Under the pieces are notes generated by a model. It was not told the origin of the DNA. It saw only the letters and a program-made list of their open reading frames with translations, and ran no database searches. A stretch of 27,500 bases of DNA, taken from positions 164,106-191,605 of the forward strand of contig CAUYUJ010016356.1 in the NCBI GenBank assembly GCA_963575745.1, given 5' to 3'. This stretch comes from Prorocentrum cordatum (Eukaryota > Sar > Dinophyceae > Prorocentrales > Prorocentraceae). Shown one piece after another: positions 1 to 8,544 of the stretch (the first letter of the stretch is position 1; each line of letters begins with the position of its first letter). A program made the position numbers and the translations under genes.

Positions 1-1028
1 GGCGTCGCTAGGTGGAGTGCAGCCATTCCAGATCTCACTGTGGTGGCGTCGCTCGGCCACCGGAGGAAGAAGCGGAGAGGCGGTGCGAAGGGGCACGGGG
101 TTGCCGTCGGTCAGCCGGTAGTGCGGCACCCTCCATCCCGTTCCGTCCCTGCCCCCGTCTTCGCCGCCCCTTGTGTGCCTGCCGCCACGGTCGCCGTTCT
201 CCTGGTCCTTCCCTTTTCGCCTGCGTTCGCGCGCGCTTCGCGCTCCGGCCACCGACGCCCGCTGCCGCAAGCGTGTCGCGGAGCGCGCAGTTGCCGAGGG
301 AGAGGAGAGTGCGGCACTGGGTTCGATCCAAGCGATATCTTCGCGATCTCGGGACCGTTCCTGTTGGTGCCCATGTCGTTTTTCAGGAGGGGAAAAAACA
401 CAGACACAATTAATCGTCGATTCCCCAGAAAACATGGGAAACTATTGGAAGTGGGGGGAAAGACAGAAACGCTGAAAATATAGGAAAAAAGGGGGAATCT
501 TTTTATTTGTGTGTATTTGTTTGTGTGTCCTCCCGTCGACGGCAACACCACTTCGCTCTCCCTCCGGGACTTCGCCTCCGGCTCGTGTCCAAGGCGTACC
601 TTCTCCTGTGCAAGCTCTTCAGCACCGCCTGCACCCCGCGCCCTCCGGCCGCCTGAGGCCCCGCCCGCCCGCGCCCTGTCTCCCCAATTAGTGCTTTGCG
701 CGGCCCGCCTAGCTCTTAACCGGAAGAGGCTCGCTCTCGACCCGCAGACCAAAAGAGTTTGTGTGTCCTGGGGCCCCTTTCACTGCTGGTGCCCATGCCG
801 TTTCTGCAGCGCGAGGCGGAGCGGAGGCCGAGCGGGGGGCAGCGGAGGCGAGGCGGAGAAACGGAGCACGCTGCGCAGGTCGAGCATTCGGTGCGGCACC
901 CGCCGCGCGCAGGTCGCCCACGGAGCCCGGGGAGGAGCGGGCGCGCGCGCGGTGACGGGAGCCGGCGCGCTCGTGCCCGCCCCGCGCGCTTCGTCGACCT
1001 CCGAAGGACGCCAGCGGCGGCGCGACAG
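1..1028. other. GC-rich sequence, no recognisable gene
   Basis: Several frames stay open on both strands because the DNA is GC-rich. The longest is a minus-strand frame of 213 codons at 111-752, and no translation resembles a family I know. An A/T-richer island lies at about 390-520. A diverged duplicate pair is present: 351-388 and 770-810 share the core tggtgcccatg followed by a T-rich run ending in CAG. That ending resembles a 3' splice site, but no adjoining exon is convincing. I see no promoter. Confidence 0.5.
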
Positions 1029-1182
1029 GTGCCTCCAGGAACTCGCGGGATCCCTCCTCCTCCTCCTCCTCCTCCTCCTCCTCCTCCTCCTCCTCCTCCT
1101 CATATTCCTCCTCATATTCCTCCTCCTCCTCCTCCCGTTCCTCCTCCTGCTCCTCCTGTGCTTCCAGGGCCTCGCGGGGTCC
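1029..1182. repeat. CTC microsatellite bracketed by 25 bp direct repeats
   Basis: A (CTC)n tract fills 1054-1157, with two catattc interruptions. It is flanked by imperfect direct repeats at 1029-1053 and 1158-1182, which match at 21 of 25 positions and both read gtgcYtccagg...ctcgcggg.tcc. The arrangement suggests either a segment duplication in which the microsatellite grew between the copies, or an insertion. It reads as poly-Leu or poly-Pro in plus frames, with no sign of a gene. Confidence 0.85.
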
Positions 1183-1194
1183 ACCTCGCGCGCC

Positions 1195-1252
1195 GTGCGC
1201 CGGCGCGCCTCGCAGCGGGCGCGGTGCGCCGGCGCGCCTCGCAGCGGGCGCG
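1195..1252. repeat. 29 bp tandem duplication, two identical copies
   Basis: The 29 bases at 1195-1223 are repeated without change at 1224-1252. The unit is almost entirely G and C and includes the palindromic core gcgccggcgcgc. Identity of the copies indicates a recent duplication. Confidence 0.92.
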
Positions 1253-2438
1253 CGCCCAGGGCCGGGCGCGCGCCTCGCGCGGGGGCGGGGCGTGCCGCGG
1301 GCTCCGGCGGCTGCGCGTCCCGTGGAGGCGGCGGCAGGGCGGGTGTGGTGCCTCGCTGCCCTGGCAGCTGTTGCCGTGGTTTGGGGCCAGCTCCGCGCGC
1401 GAAGTGTCCTGTCGGGCCTGTCCCTCTACAGGGGGAATCTTCAAAAGTAGTCAAAAAATCGTCAGGGGACTATTTTCTGAGTATTTTCGACCATGTTGGA
1501 GCATTTGTGGAGTATTTTCTATCCTTCGTCGAAAATCCTTGTGTAGGGGGACGCGCCCGACTTAAGTGGAGTGGCCACCGTCGGCGCCGCTCTCTCCGCC
1601 GATCTCGTCTCCGAGGTCGCTCCCGTTTCGCCCAGAAGGAGGGAGGAGCACCTCTTTCTCTTTCGGCTCCCTCCATCTCTGCCCCTCCCTCTTTCTATCT
1701 CTCTCCCTCCTTTTCCTGTTTTCATATATGTATGTATATGTGTGCATATATCTAGCTACATCTTTTTCTCAATTCAACCACGCCAAATCTAGCTTGTGTG
1801 TGTGTGTGGTAGCAAGGAGTCGCTTATACATCTAACTATGCGTGGGCGAACTTCTTACTTTCACGTCGCAGCGCGGGAGAGTCAATCCGCACGCGAGTTA
1901 TCCTGCACGGAGTATGCCAGGAGACGGCATTGCGAATTATCCCGATTGCAAGAGAAGAGGAGAAGAGACGATCATCATACATATGCAAATCATATTCGCG
2001 TGCGTCCGATTGGGCATTCACACACAAAGGCGTGTACAGGTGTGTGTGTGTGTGTAAATGATATAACGATGGTGCATGGATTGCGTTTGCGCTGTGGCGA
2101 AGCAGTCTTGGCCTTTCTACGTCGTGGCGCTGGGGGAGCAGCAACATGAGGAAACATTTGTTGATGAAGAACAGGATGTGGACTCGCGAGGTGAATGGGG
2201 GTGCGGAGACAGGGAGAGGGAGTGTGTACGGAGAAGGGATGAGGAGGGTGATGAGAAACACAGGTAATACATCCGACTCGCGAAGTCCTTCCAACAGGGA
2301 AGGCGGCGGCTTCTAGTGGTTGCCGCGATGCCCTCGCGAGAGCTCTCGTGGCGAGCTCAGCTATGAGTTCACGCACGGTTCTGCGCTGGGAGTGATCGAT
2401 ACCGTCGGGAACTTTGGCTCCGCGTCTCTCGCCGCCGG
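1253..2438. other. Unassigned region with CT-rich and short TG tracts
   Basis: No gene is recognised. The stretch holds a pyrimidine-rich run at about 1660-1725, TATG/TG-type simple sequence at 1723-1750, short TG runs at 1795-1808 and 2039-2056, and a perfect 12 bp palindrome (cgagagctctcg) at 2337-2348. A minus-strand frame of 250 codons (1990-2742) crosses several sequence types and includes the TG run as a His-Thr repeat. That makes a real single coding exon unlikely. Confidence 0.5.
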
Positions 2439-2625
2439 CTCTGGCCCACCACGTGCCGGCGCGAATCGCTATCCACGCCCTGGTCCCCGAGCGCCAGCGT
2501 ACCGAGCCTTTCTCGGCCTCCCGCCCCGCGGGGCGGAGCGACACGCTATCTCCGCTTGCAAGGCGTGGCCCGTCGCCGGGGTCGCCGCCGCGACACGTCG
2601 AGGAAACGCTCTTGACGGTGGACCC
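2439..2625. repeat. Dispersed repeat family D, copy 1
   Basis: Bases 2504-2597 align with 17173-17264, differing at roughly one base in five. Both share a ccgccccgcgg/gcggagcgacacgc block and a gtcgccgggg/gccgccgcgacacg block. The left part, 2439-2495, also matches 7996-8048 through tctggcccacc and cacgccctggtc.ccgag. Three diverged copies in one 27 kb window indicate an interspersed element. The minus strand is open through it, but the other copies do not keep the same protein, so coding is not supported. Confidence 0.75.
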
Positions 2626-2757
2626 CCTCCGCTCTACAACGCCCGAGGCCGAGTTGGACGTCTTCGAGGCCAAACGGGAGAAGGAGGGAGTACCGGTGCT
2701 TGCGGCAGCCGCGCTCCCTTGTTTGGCGCCCCCCACCCGCATAAAAGATGCATGCAG

Positions 2758-2955
2758 TGTCTCCTCCTGCTCCTCCTGCTCATCTTCCTCCTCTTCCTCC
2801 TTCTTCTCCCCTCCCTCTGTCCCTCTCCCTCTTCTCCCCCTCCTCCTCCCCCCTCTCGTCCTCCTCCTCCCCCTCCTCCCCCTCCTTCTCCCCCCTCCTC
2901 CTCCTCCTCCTCCCCTTCATCTCCTCCTTCCCCTCCCTGGTCCCCCCCTCCTCCG
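2758..2955. repeat. Pyrimidine-rich CCT/CTC tract
   Basis: About 200 bases are almost exclusively C and T, as imperfect (CTC)n with CCC and TTC interruptions. The complement is a pure-purine run. Such tracts with mirror symmetry can form triplex DNA. The poly-Pro, poly-Ser and poly-Leu frames here are by-products of the repeat. Confidence 0.9.
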
Positions 2956-3009
2956 CAGAGGTTTCATAAGAAATGCGGTAGGTTCGCGTCGTGTCGACAG
3001 GCCGCGACC

Positions 3010-3044
3010 CCGCCGCCAGCGTTCAACGTTGAACGCCGCCGGCG
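3010..3044. repeat. Palindrome centred on cgttcaacgttgaacg
   Basis: The 16 bases at 3020-3035 form a perfect palindrome. Imperfect dyad symmetry continues into the flanking cgccgcc/ggcggcg sequence. It sits about 20 bases left of repeat R copy 1 and the foldback element, which suggests an element boundary or hairpin. Confidence 0.8.
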
Positions 3045-3061
3045 ACCCAGAATCCGTCGGT

Positions 3062-3155
3062 GTTGAACGATTTGACGTTTTGGAAGCGGCCGATCGTCCA
3101 AGGTTGAGCGATCCCCGCGGTGTCGGGAACCATCTCTGGGGTCGACACGAGACGA
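3062..3155. repeat. Dispersed repeat family R, copy 1
   Basis: These 94 bases match 19875-19969, with about four of five positions identical. Blocks of exact agreement include ggccgatcgt, atccccgcggtgtc and ggggtcgacacga. In copy 1 the minus strand reads VSTP..VPDTAG.......IGRFQNV.SFN. In copy 2 the first part is kept and a one-base length change breaks the rest, so it may descend from a coding element. No known family is recognised. Confidence 0.82.
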
Positions 3156-3170
3156 ACCTGCCGTGCCAAT

Positions 3171-3342
3171 CTGGCCACGCGCGGAAGGGGGTAGGGGGAG
3201 GGGGGAAGGCTTCTTAGAAACACCCCTGCTTCTTAGAAGGCGCGGGCCTTCTTTGTAGATGTAAGGCCGGCGCCTTCTAAGAAGCAGCCTCCTTCTAAGA
3301 AGCCTTCCCCCCTCCCCCTACCCCCTTCTGCGCGCCGCCAGC
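3171..3342. mobile_element. Foldback/MITE-like element F, copy 1
   Basis: A long inverted repeat. The inner arms at 3208-3250 and 3263-3304 are nearly perfect complements, each carrying two cttcttagaa motifs. The outer arms at 3171-3207 and 3305-3342 extend the pairing through a G-rich strand (ggaagggggtaggggg) and its C-rich partner. The spacer is 12 bases and the adjoining core reads tgtagatg. A second copy with the same arms and core lies at 19123-19279. No transposase or clear target duplication is visible, so it would be non-autonomous. Confidence 0.85.
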
Positions 3343-3493
3343 CAATCTTGAGCGCCAGCATGGATGCCCGCCGAGCTCCATCGTCTTTGGGGGGTTTTGT
3401 GCGGTCGGCACCTTCGGGGGCGCGCGCTGGCCTGGGGGCCAGGCTCGGGGCCACCGGGGGGGGGGGGCAGGAACCACACCGGCTGCCGGGAGG
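3343..3493. other. GC-rich spacer with a 13-base G run
   Basis: No gene is recognised. A run of about 13 G residues lies at 3448-3460, next to a small hairpin of the form ctggcc-tggg-ggccag. Confidence 0.6.
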
Positions 3494-3692
3494 ATGAAGG
3501 AGGAGGAGGAGGAGGAGGAGGGGAGGAAGGAAGAGCAAGGAGGAGAAGGAGGAGCAGGAGGAGGAGGACGGAAAGGGAGGAGGAGGAGGAAGGAGGAGGA
3601 GGAGGAGGATGAGGAGCAGGAGGAGGAGGAGGAGGAGGAGGATGAGGATGAGGATGATGATGAGGAGGAGGAGGAGGAGGAGGAGGAGAAGG
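3494..3692. repeat. GGA/GAT polypurine tract, start of tandem unit A
   Basis: Imperfect (GGA)n grades into GAT triplets at about 3640-3665. On the plus strand it encodes Glu/Asp runs, with Arg runs in another frame. It is the polypurine half of a unit repeated about 665 bp downstream. Confidence 0.9.
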
Positions 3693-4227
3693 ACCAGTGT
3701 AAGCCCGAGCCGCATCAATGATGTTGCAATGGGCCCTCCCTTCAAGTTCTCTCTTCGTATGTTCCTACACGAATTGATGCTCATCGCGGGAGGGGGTTCA
3801 TTAGAAGACAGCCGTCCGAGAATTCAAACTCGTGCCAGAACACAGTTGCGGGTCAACGTGACTGTTGCGCCTTGACAACCCGGCATAGTGCCAGAACGAC
3901 ATTCCTGGCACTTCAACACCGCGAGTCAAAGTAAGAGTTGGGGCGTGACAGTCCCAAACGTCGAGCATGAATGTGCTCGGGGCTAAGGCGTGAGCTACAT
4001 TTTTAAGGCGACCCGCTTTCATCAGTGATACGGTTGCGAACTTTTCAGACAAATGCGCGCGGCGCTACGGCGAGAACCACATTTTGAAGACGACCCGCCC
4101 TCCATCCGGGAGACTGTTGCTAGCTTCACGCTTCAGGGTCATAACTGATGAGGAAGTCTCTGGCGAAACGGCCAGCCCGCCCTACTGACACGTTTGCGGG
4201 CGCGACACATAATACATTATGTATTAG
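3693..4227. repeat. Tandem unit A, complex half
   Basis: It begins with accagtgtaagccc, which recurs at 4358. The rest keeps the same order of blocks as 4358-4990: a cgggtcaacgtg block, a gccagaac.....ttcctgg.acttcaa block, a gcgcgcggcgctacggcga block, and a closing cctact-gcacg-tttgcgggcgcgac block. A perfect 17-base palindrome (taatacattatgtatta) closes it at 4210-4226. Frames are short and broken, with no gene recognised. Confidence 0.82.
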
Positions 4228-4357
4228 GAAAATGGGTGGAGGACGAGAAGGAGGAGGGGGAGGTGGAGCGGGACGGGAAGGATGCGGAGGAGCAGGAGAA
4301 TGAGGATGATGAGGAGGAGGAGGAGGACGACGGAGGAGGAGGAGGAGGAGGAGGAGA
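4228..4357. repeat. GGA polypurine tract, start of tandem unit B
   Basis: Imperfect (GGA)n with GAT and GAC interruptions. It is the equivalent of 3494-3692 in the repeated unit. Confidence 0.88.
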
Positions 4358-4990
4358 ACCAGTGTAAGCCCAAGACGCATCAATGTTGTTGCAGTGAGCC
4401 CTCCCTATTCATATGCCCCGTCAGTAATTTCTTTCATTGCAGGATTTAGTCCAGAAGACCACCGTCCAAGACTTCCCAATCGCGCCCAAACGCAATTCCC
4501 GGGACTTTATCGCCGCGGGTCAACGTGGCTGCTGCTTGCTGCCACTCCCACATCGTGCCAGGACGCCGTTCCTGGAACTTCAATATCGCGAGTCAACGTA
4601 GCAGCTACGCCCTCACAGTCTTGAGTCGGACCAGGACACCGTTCCTAGGACTTCAAACATACAAATACGCAGAACAGTCGCACGTTCTTCAGGCGAATGT
4701 GCGCGGCGCTACGGCGAACGCAGCGTCCACCCTTGAAGCTGGTTGCGAACGTTGAAAAGCAAACGAATGTGCGTGGCGCCAGGGCGAGGGCCACCGTTCT
4801 TGCAAGCGACCTGCCATCCATCCTCGGAGCTGCTGCGAATGTTTCTCATGCACGTGCGCGGGGCTGGGGCGAGAGCTATTTACATTTTGGAAGGCGGCCC
4901 GCTTGCATCGGTGGGACGGTTCCGAACTTTTAAGACGAATGCGCGCGGCCTGCCCTATTGGCACGCCTGCGGGTGCGACAGGGGATAGTT
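4358..4990. repeat. Tandem unit B, complex half, with sub-repeats
   Basis: The second copy of the unit starting at 3693, about 100 bases longer. The extra length comes from internal repetition: the block ccaggac.ccgttcct.g.acttcaa occurs at about 4557 and 4628, and the block gcgaatgtgcg.ggcgc..ggcga occurs at about 4693 and 4763. It ends in cctattggcacgcctgcggg, as unit A does in variant form, and another polypurine tract follows. Confidence 0.8.
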
Positions 4991-5007
4991 TTTTCAGGAA
5001 AAGGCAT

Positions 5008-5210
5008 GGGCGATGCTGATGCTGATGCTGATGCTGCTGCTGCTGCTGCTGCTGAAGAGGAGGAGGAGGAGGAGGAGGAGGAGGGGGAGGAGGAGGAGGA
5101 GGAGGAGGAGGAGGAGGAGGAGGAGGAGGAGGAGGAGGAGGAAGGAGGAGGGGGAGGAGGGGGTGAGGGGGAGGGGGGAAGGAGGGGGAGGGGAGGCAGA
5201 GGAGGGATGA
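5008..5210. repeat. GATGCT/GCT triplets followed by a GGA tract
   Basis: GATGCT units (5011-5036) pass into (GCT)n, then into about 150 bases of (GGA)n ending in GGGGGA variants. Triplet phase is kept across the changes, giving Asp-Ala-Glu-Gly runs in one frame. This is the third polypurine tract after units A and B. Confidence 0.9.
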
Positions 5211-5490
5211 GGCCGCCAGCGTCGCAGACATTGTCCCCTCGCGCACCTGCGGCTGGCTGTGAGCTTCACCCTTCCTGGGCCCTGGTGCACTGTCAGGGGC
5301 AACGTTGCGGGGGCAGGCCCAAGGGGGGATGCACCGACGTCGAATCGCCCATTCATCACCGATGCGGGCTCCATCGCCCACCCCGTCCAGAGCCCAGAAC
5401 CGAGAGGTTCTGCCGTGGGGGCCTACCGCCGATCTATCGGCGATGTATCGCCGATTCCAGGTCGACGTTTCCTCCTCTGAGCCAGGCCCC
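5211..5490. other. 280 bp spacer between opposed GGA and TCC tracts
   Basis: Mixed-sequence DNA open in three frames on both strands; no product is recognised. A dyad cluster lies at about 5429-5457, where cgccgat and atcggcg alternate three times. The spacer separates a purine-rich tract from a pyrimidine-rich tract that could pair with it. Confidence 0.5.
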
Positions 5491-5682
5491 CCTTCCTCCT
5501 CCTCCTCCTCCTACTTCTCTCCCTCCTCCTCCTCCTCTCCTCCTCCTCTCTCCTCCTCCCTCCTCCTCGTCCTCCTCCTCCTCCCTCTCCTCCTCCTCCT
5601 CCTTCATCCTCCTCCTCCTCCTCCTCCTCCTCCTCCCCCCCTCCTCCTCCTCCTCCTCCTCCTCCTCCTCCTCCTCCTTGCC
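5491..5682. repeat. TCC polypyrimidine tract
   Basis: Imperfect (TCC)n with TCT and CCC interruptions. It is complementary in composition to the GGA tract at 5057-5210, forming an inverted pair. Confidence 0.9.
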
Positions 5683-5755
5683 GCCCCCCTCAGCATGGGG
5701 GATTCTTCTGGGTCGTGCGCGGTGCTGGGCCAGCGCGGTGCAGGAGGAGGAGAAG

Positions 5756-6243
5756 GATACTAATAATAAGCACAATACTAGTAGTACTACTATAAAGCAT
5801 AAGTCTCATACGACGGCGAAGACGAATATTAGTAATACGGGTAGACAGAAGACGACTAATAAGACTAATGCGACTACTAATCGTAAGACGGCGAAGAAGA
5901 CGAATCTGGCGATTCAGACGAAGGATACCTATACTGAGAATAAGACTATTAACACTACTAGTAATGAGCTTGTTACTATGACTACGATTCATACTAACAC
6001 TCCTACTACTGATACTAGCAAGCATAGTAATACTACTACGACTAATATGATGAAGAAATCTGAACATACGGATAATACGAATCCTATGAAGAACACCATT
6101 GCGAATACTACGGCGAATCAGACTAATACCCATACTACTATAACGATGCATGGGACTACTATCAATCATATCAATGATACTGCTATGACCGATACGACGA
6201 ACAATACTGATACTACTAAAGCGGTAGTAATGATAATCATTTA
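5756..6243 (+). repeat. Degenerate ANT/ANG triplet array in constant phase
   Basis: About 162 consecutive triplets are mostly ACT, AAT, ACG, AAG, ATT, ATG and CAT, with A first and T or G third. The phase never slips until the stop at 6242-6244. Read in that phase it gives a Thr/Asn/Lys-rich stretch continuing from the Glu run of the preceding frame, with no domain. It could be a decayed (AAT/ACT)n repeat or a low-complexity coding tail. Similar arrays at 14169-15120 do change phase, which favours the repeat explanation. Confidence 0.75.
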
Positions 6244-6768
6244 AGAAGAATGCGAAGAGGATGATGATGATGATGACGAGGGGTAGGAGATGGAGGAAGA
6301 TGATGAGGAGGAGGATGAGGAGGAGGATGAGGAGGAGGAGGGGGAGAAGAGGGAGGAGGGAGGAGGAAGAGGAATAGGAGGAGGGAAAAGGGGAGGAGGG
6401 AGGAGGGAGGAGGAAGGAGGAGGAGGAGGAGAGGAAGGAGGAGGAGGGAGGAGGGAGGGGGGAGGAGGGAGGGGAGGGGGGAGGGGGATGGGGTCGGGGG
6501 CGGGGGTCGGGGGGGGGTCGGGGGGAGGGGGGAGGGGGGGAGGAGGAGGGAGGAGGAGGGAGGAGGCGGGAGGAGGGAGGAGGGAGGAGAGAGGAGGGAG
6601 GAGGGAGGAGGGAGGAGGGAGGAGGGAGGGAGGAGGTGGAGGGGAGAGGGAGGAGGAGGAGGAGGGGAGGAGGGAGGAGGGGAGGAGGAGGAGGAGGAGG
6701 GAGGAGGAGGAGGGAGGTGGGAGGAGGGAGGAGGGGAGGAGGAGGAGGGGGGGAGGGGGGAGGGGCAA
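6244..6768. repeat. 525 bp GGA/GGGA polypurine tract
   Basis: A nearly pure purine tract in which GGA alternates with GGGA and a GGGGTCGGGG-type core at about 6485-6535. The opening 6250-6345 is GAT- and GAG-rich. Runs of three or more G at short spacing give it quadruplex potential as well as triplex potential. Confidence 0.92.
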
Positions 6769-6990
6769 GCTAGGTGCGCTCGCGTCATATATGACATCCT
6801 ACCCCTCCCTCCCATCCCTTACCATGGCGTAGATCCCCTCTCTACTCGCACAGTCGGATGTCGAGCAGGGCAATGATCCCGAAAGGGTACGCGATGCATT
6901 GTAGAGCACGGCATGGCATGGCGTAGAAGAGCACCGCAAAGCGTAGTATCAACCTAGCATTGCATTGCATGCCGTGGCATGGCACGGGAA
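6769..6990. other. Spacer with GGCAT-type short repeats
   Basis: No gene is recognised. The part at 6908-6987 is built from imperfect gcatggcatggc, gcattgcattgc and gtggcatggcac motifs, a decayed short tandem leading directly into the 53 bp repeat. Confidence 0.6.
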
Positions 6991-7180
6991 ATGACGCCAG
7001 CGCTGCAGCGGGAGCACGAGTCGGAACGAGCGGAAGCGCGGAAATGAGGCCAGCGCTGCAGCGGGAGCACGATTCGGAACGAGCGGAAGCACAGAAATGA
7101 GGCCAGCGCTGCAGCGGGAGCACGATTCGGAACGAGCGGGGCCCGAAAATGAGGCCGGCGCCTCAGCGAGAGCAGCATTT
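6991..7180. repeat. 53 bp tandem repeat, about 3.6 copies
   Basis: Copies begin with atgaSgcc at 6991, 7044, 7097 and 7149, giving periods of 53, 53 and 52. Each holds agcgctgcagcgggagcacg followed by tcggaacgagcgg. The first three are close to identical, and the last is diverged and truncated. Adjacent minus-strand frames repeat the same peptide, as expected from the array. Confidence 0.93.
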
Positions 7181-7310
7181 TGGAAACAAATGCAAGCGAA
7201 AACCCAACTCCGGGGAATCCTGTGTGAAAAAAACAGTACGCGGGGGGGGGGCTAATATTTTCAAACCGTCATCAGGGGAAGAGGGAGAGTAGTATTCATA
7301 TTGAGTAACT

Positions 7311-7660
7311 GTGAAGGGGGAGGGGGGAGGGAGGAGGGAGGGGGGAGGAGGGAGGAGGGAGGAGGAGGAAGGAGGGAGGAGGGAGGAGGGAGGAGGAGGG
7401 AGGAGGAGGAGGGGAGGAGGGAGGAGGAGGAGGAGGAGGAGGAGGGAGGAGGGAGGAGGGAGGAGGAGGAGGGGAGGAGGAGGGAGGAGGGAGGGGGGGA
7501 GGAGGAGGAGGAGGAGGAGGAGGAGGAGGAGGAGGAGGAGGAGGAGGAGGAGGAGGAGGAGGAGGAGGAGCAGCAGAAGGAAAGGGAGGAGCAGGAGAGA
7601 GCTGGAGGAGGGAGTGATCAAGGGAGGTAGGGAGGGAGGGAGAGGGAGGAGAAGGAGGAG
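7311..7660. repeat. 350 bp GGA/GGGA polypurine tract
   Basis: GGGAGGA units at the left pass into a pure (GGA)n core at about 7500-7570, then a GCA-interrupted and finally a GGGA-rich tail. All six frames are open across parts of it for repeat reasons only. Confidence 0.92.
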
Positions 7661-8194
7661 GGTTTGAGGGAGTAATAATGTAGTGTAATGGAATGGACCC
7701 CTTCGCGATCTTGCTCAAATGGCGACATCCAGAACTTCGAGGGACTTTCTCGGTTCGAGGCAGAATTCTTGGACCAATGCTTAGCAAGAAGACTCGAGAT
7801 ATCTCCTGCGACTGACATCCAGATGCCCAAACCATGGTGCTGGCAGGGATCTCTGAAGCCGCTGGCCTCCGAAGTATCCGCAGGTGGCGCAAGTCCATTT
7901 ATTCGGTGATACCGGCACCACGATGGCGTGGGAAAGGGGTGGGCCCAGCCCCCTGCTACGGTCGGAGACTTCTGGTTCGTGTGTTGCGCCGCCTGTTCTG
8001 GCCCACCGCGCCGTGGCATGGCACGCTAACCACGCCCTGGTCTCCGAGTATTGACGTCCCGAGCTTTTCTCCGCCTCCCGTGGGAATACGCCTGCGAAAC
8101 TTTCGATGGCGTAGTTCCTCCAGCTGCTTCCCTCAGCGCTTGCTTCCCTCTAGCGAAATTCTCGCTGTCACCTTCGCTGAAATGACAGCCAACA
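7661..8194. other. Mixed-sequence segment with repeat D copy 2
   Basis: This is one of the few long mixed-composition segments. A minus-strand frame of 133 codons (7618-8019) has ordinary amino-acid variety and no low complexity except at its edges, but I recognise no family. Bases 7996-8048 match family D (2439-2495). The overlapping plus frame is also open. Confidence 0.4.
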
Positions 8195-8340
8195 TGATGA
8201 TCGAGAGAAGGAGGAGCAGGAGGAGGAGGAGGCGCAAGAGGAGGAGGAGGAGGAGGAAGAGGAGGAGGAGGCGGGAGGAGGAGGAGGAGGAGGAGGAGGA
8301 GGAGGAGGAGGAGGAGGAAGAGGAGGAGGACGAAGAGGAA
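8195..8340. repeat. GGA polypurine tract
   Basis: (GGA)n with GCG and AGA interruptions, purest at 8278-8320. It encodes Arg or Glu runs in plus frames and Ser, Pro or Leu runs in minus frames. Confidence 0.9.
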
Positions 8341-8377
8341 CACTCCCCGAACAGATCTGGGTGCCAGCCCGGCCGGC

Positions 8378-8521
8378 TTGGGGCCGCCACGTCGCCACCA
8401 CGTCGCCGCCCGTCGCCGCCTCGTCGCCGCCTCGTCGCCGCCTCATCGCCGCCGCCTGTCTGGGCCTTGGCGCTGGTGCGGCCAGCTCGTGGCCGCCCCG
8501 TCGCCGCCTCGTCGCCGTCGC
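8378..8521. repeat. Short tandem of cgtcgccgcct
   Basis: An 11-base unit, cgtcgccgcct, repeats from about 8400 to 8452 with small changes. It returns at about 8498-8521 after a mixed insert. An 11-base period shifts frame each time, so it is not a coding repeat. Confidence 0.8.
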
Positions 8522-8544
8522 ATTTTGGTGGCAATTTGAATCGT

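Noticed and set aside
301-345. tRNA-like box (ggttcgatcc)
   Set aside because: The flanking bases do not form a T-arm stem and no acceptor, D-arm or anticodon arm can be placed around it.
1990-2742. 250-codon minus-strand frame
   Set aside because: It spans repeat D, mixed sequence and a TG run; the peptide is not kept in the other D copies.
4958-6244. 428-codon plus-strand open frame as a gene
   Set aside because: It runs through GATGCT, GGA, mixed, TCC and degenerate triplet arrays. The length is explained by repeats free of stops, with no domain.
6991-7180. CRISPR array of about 53-base periods
   Set aside because: The whole period repeats, including the would-be spacer, so it is an ordinary tandem repeat.
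8378-8521. CRISPR-like or coding repeat
   Set aside because: Units are 11 bases with no spacers; it is a simple GC-rich tandem in eukaryotic-type DNA.
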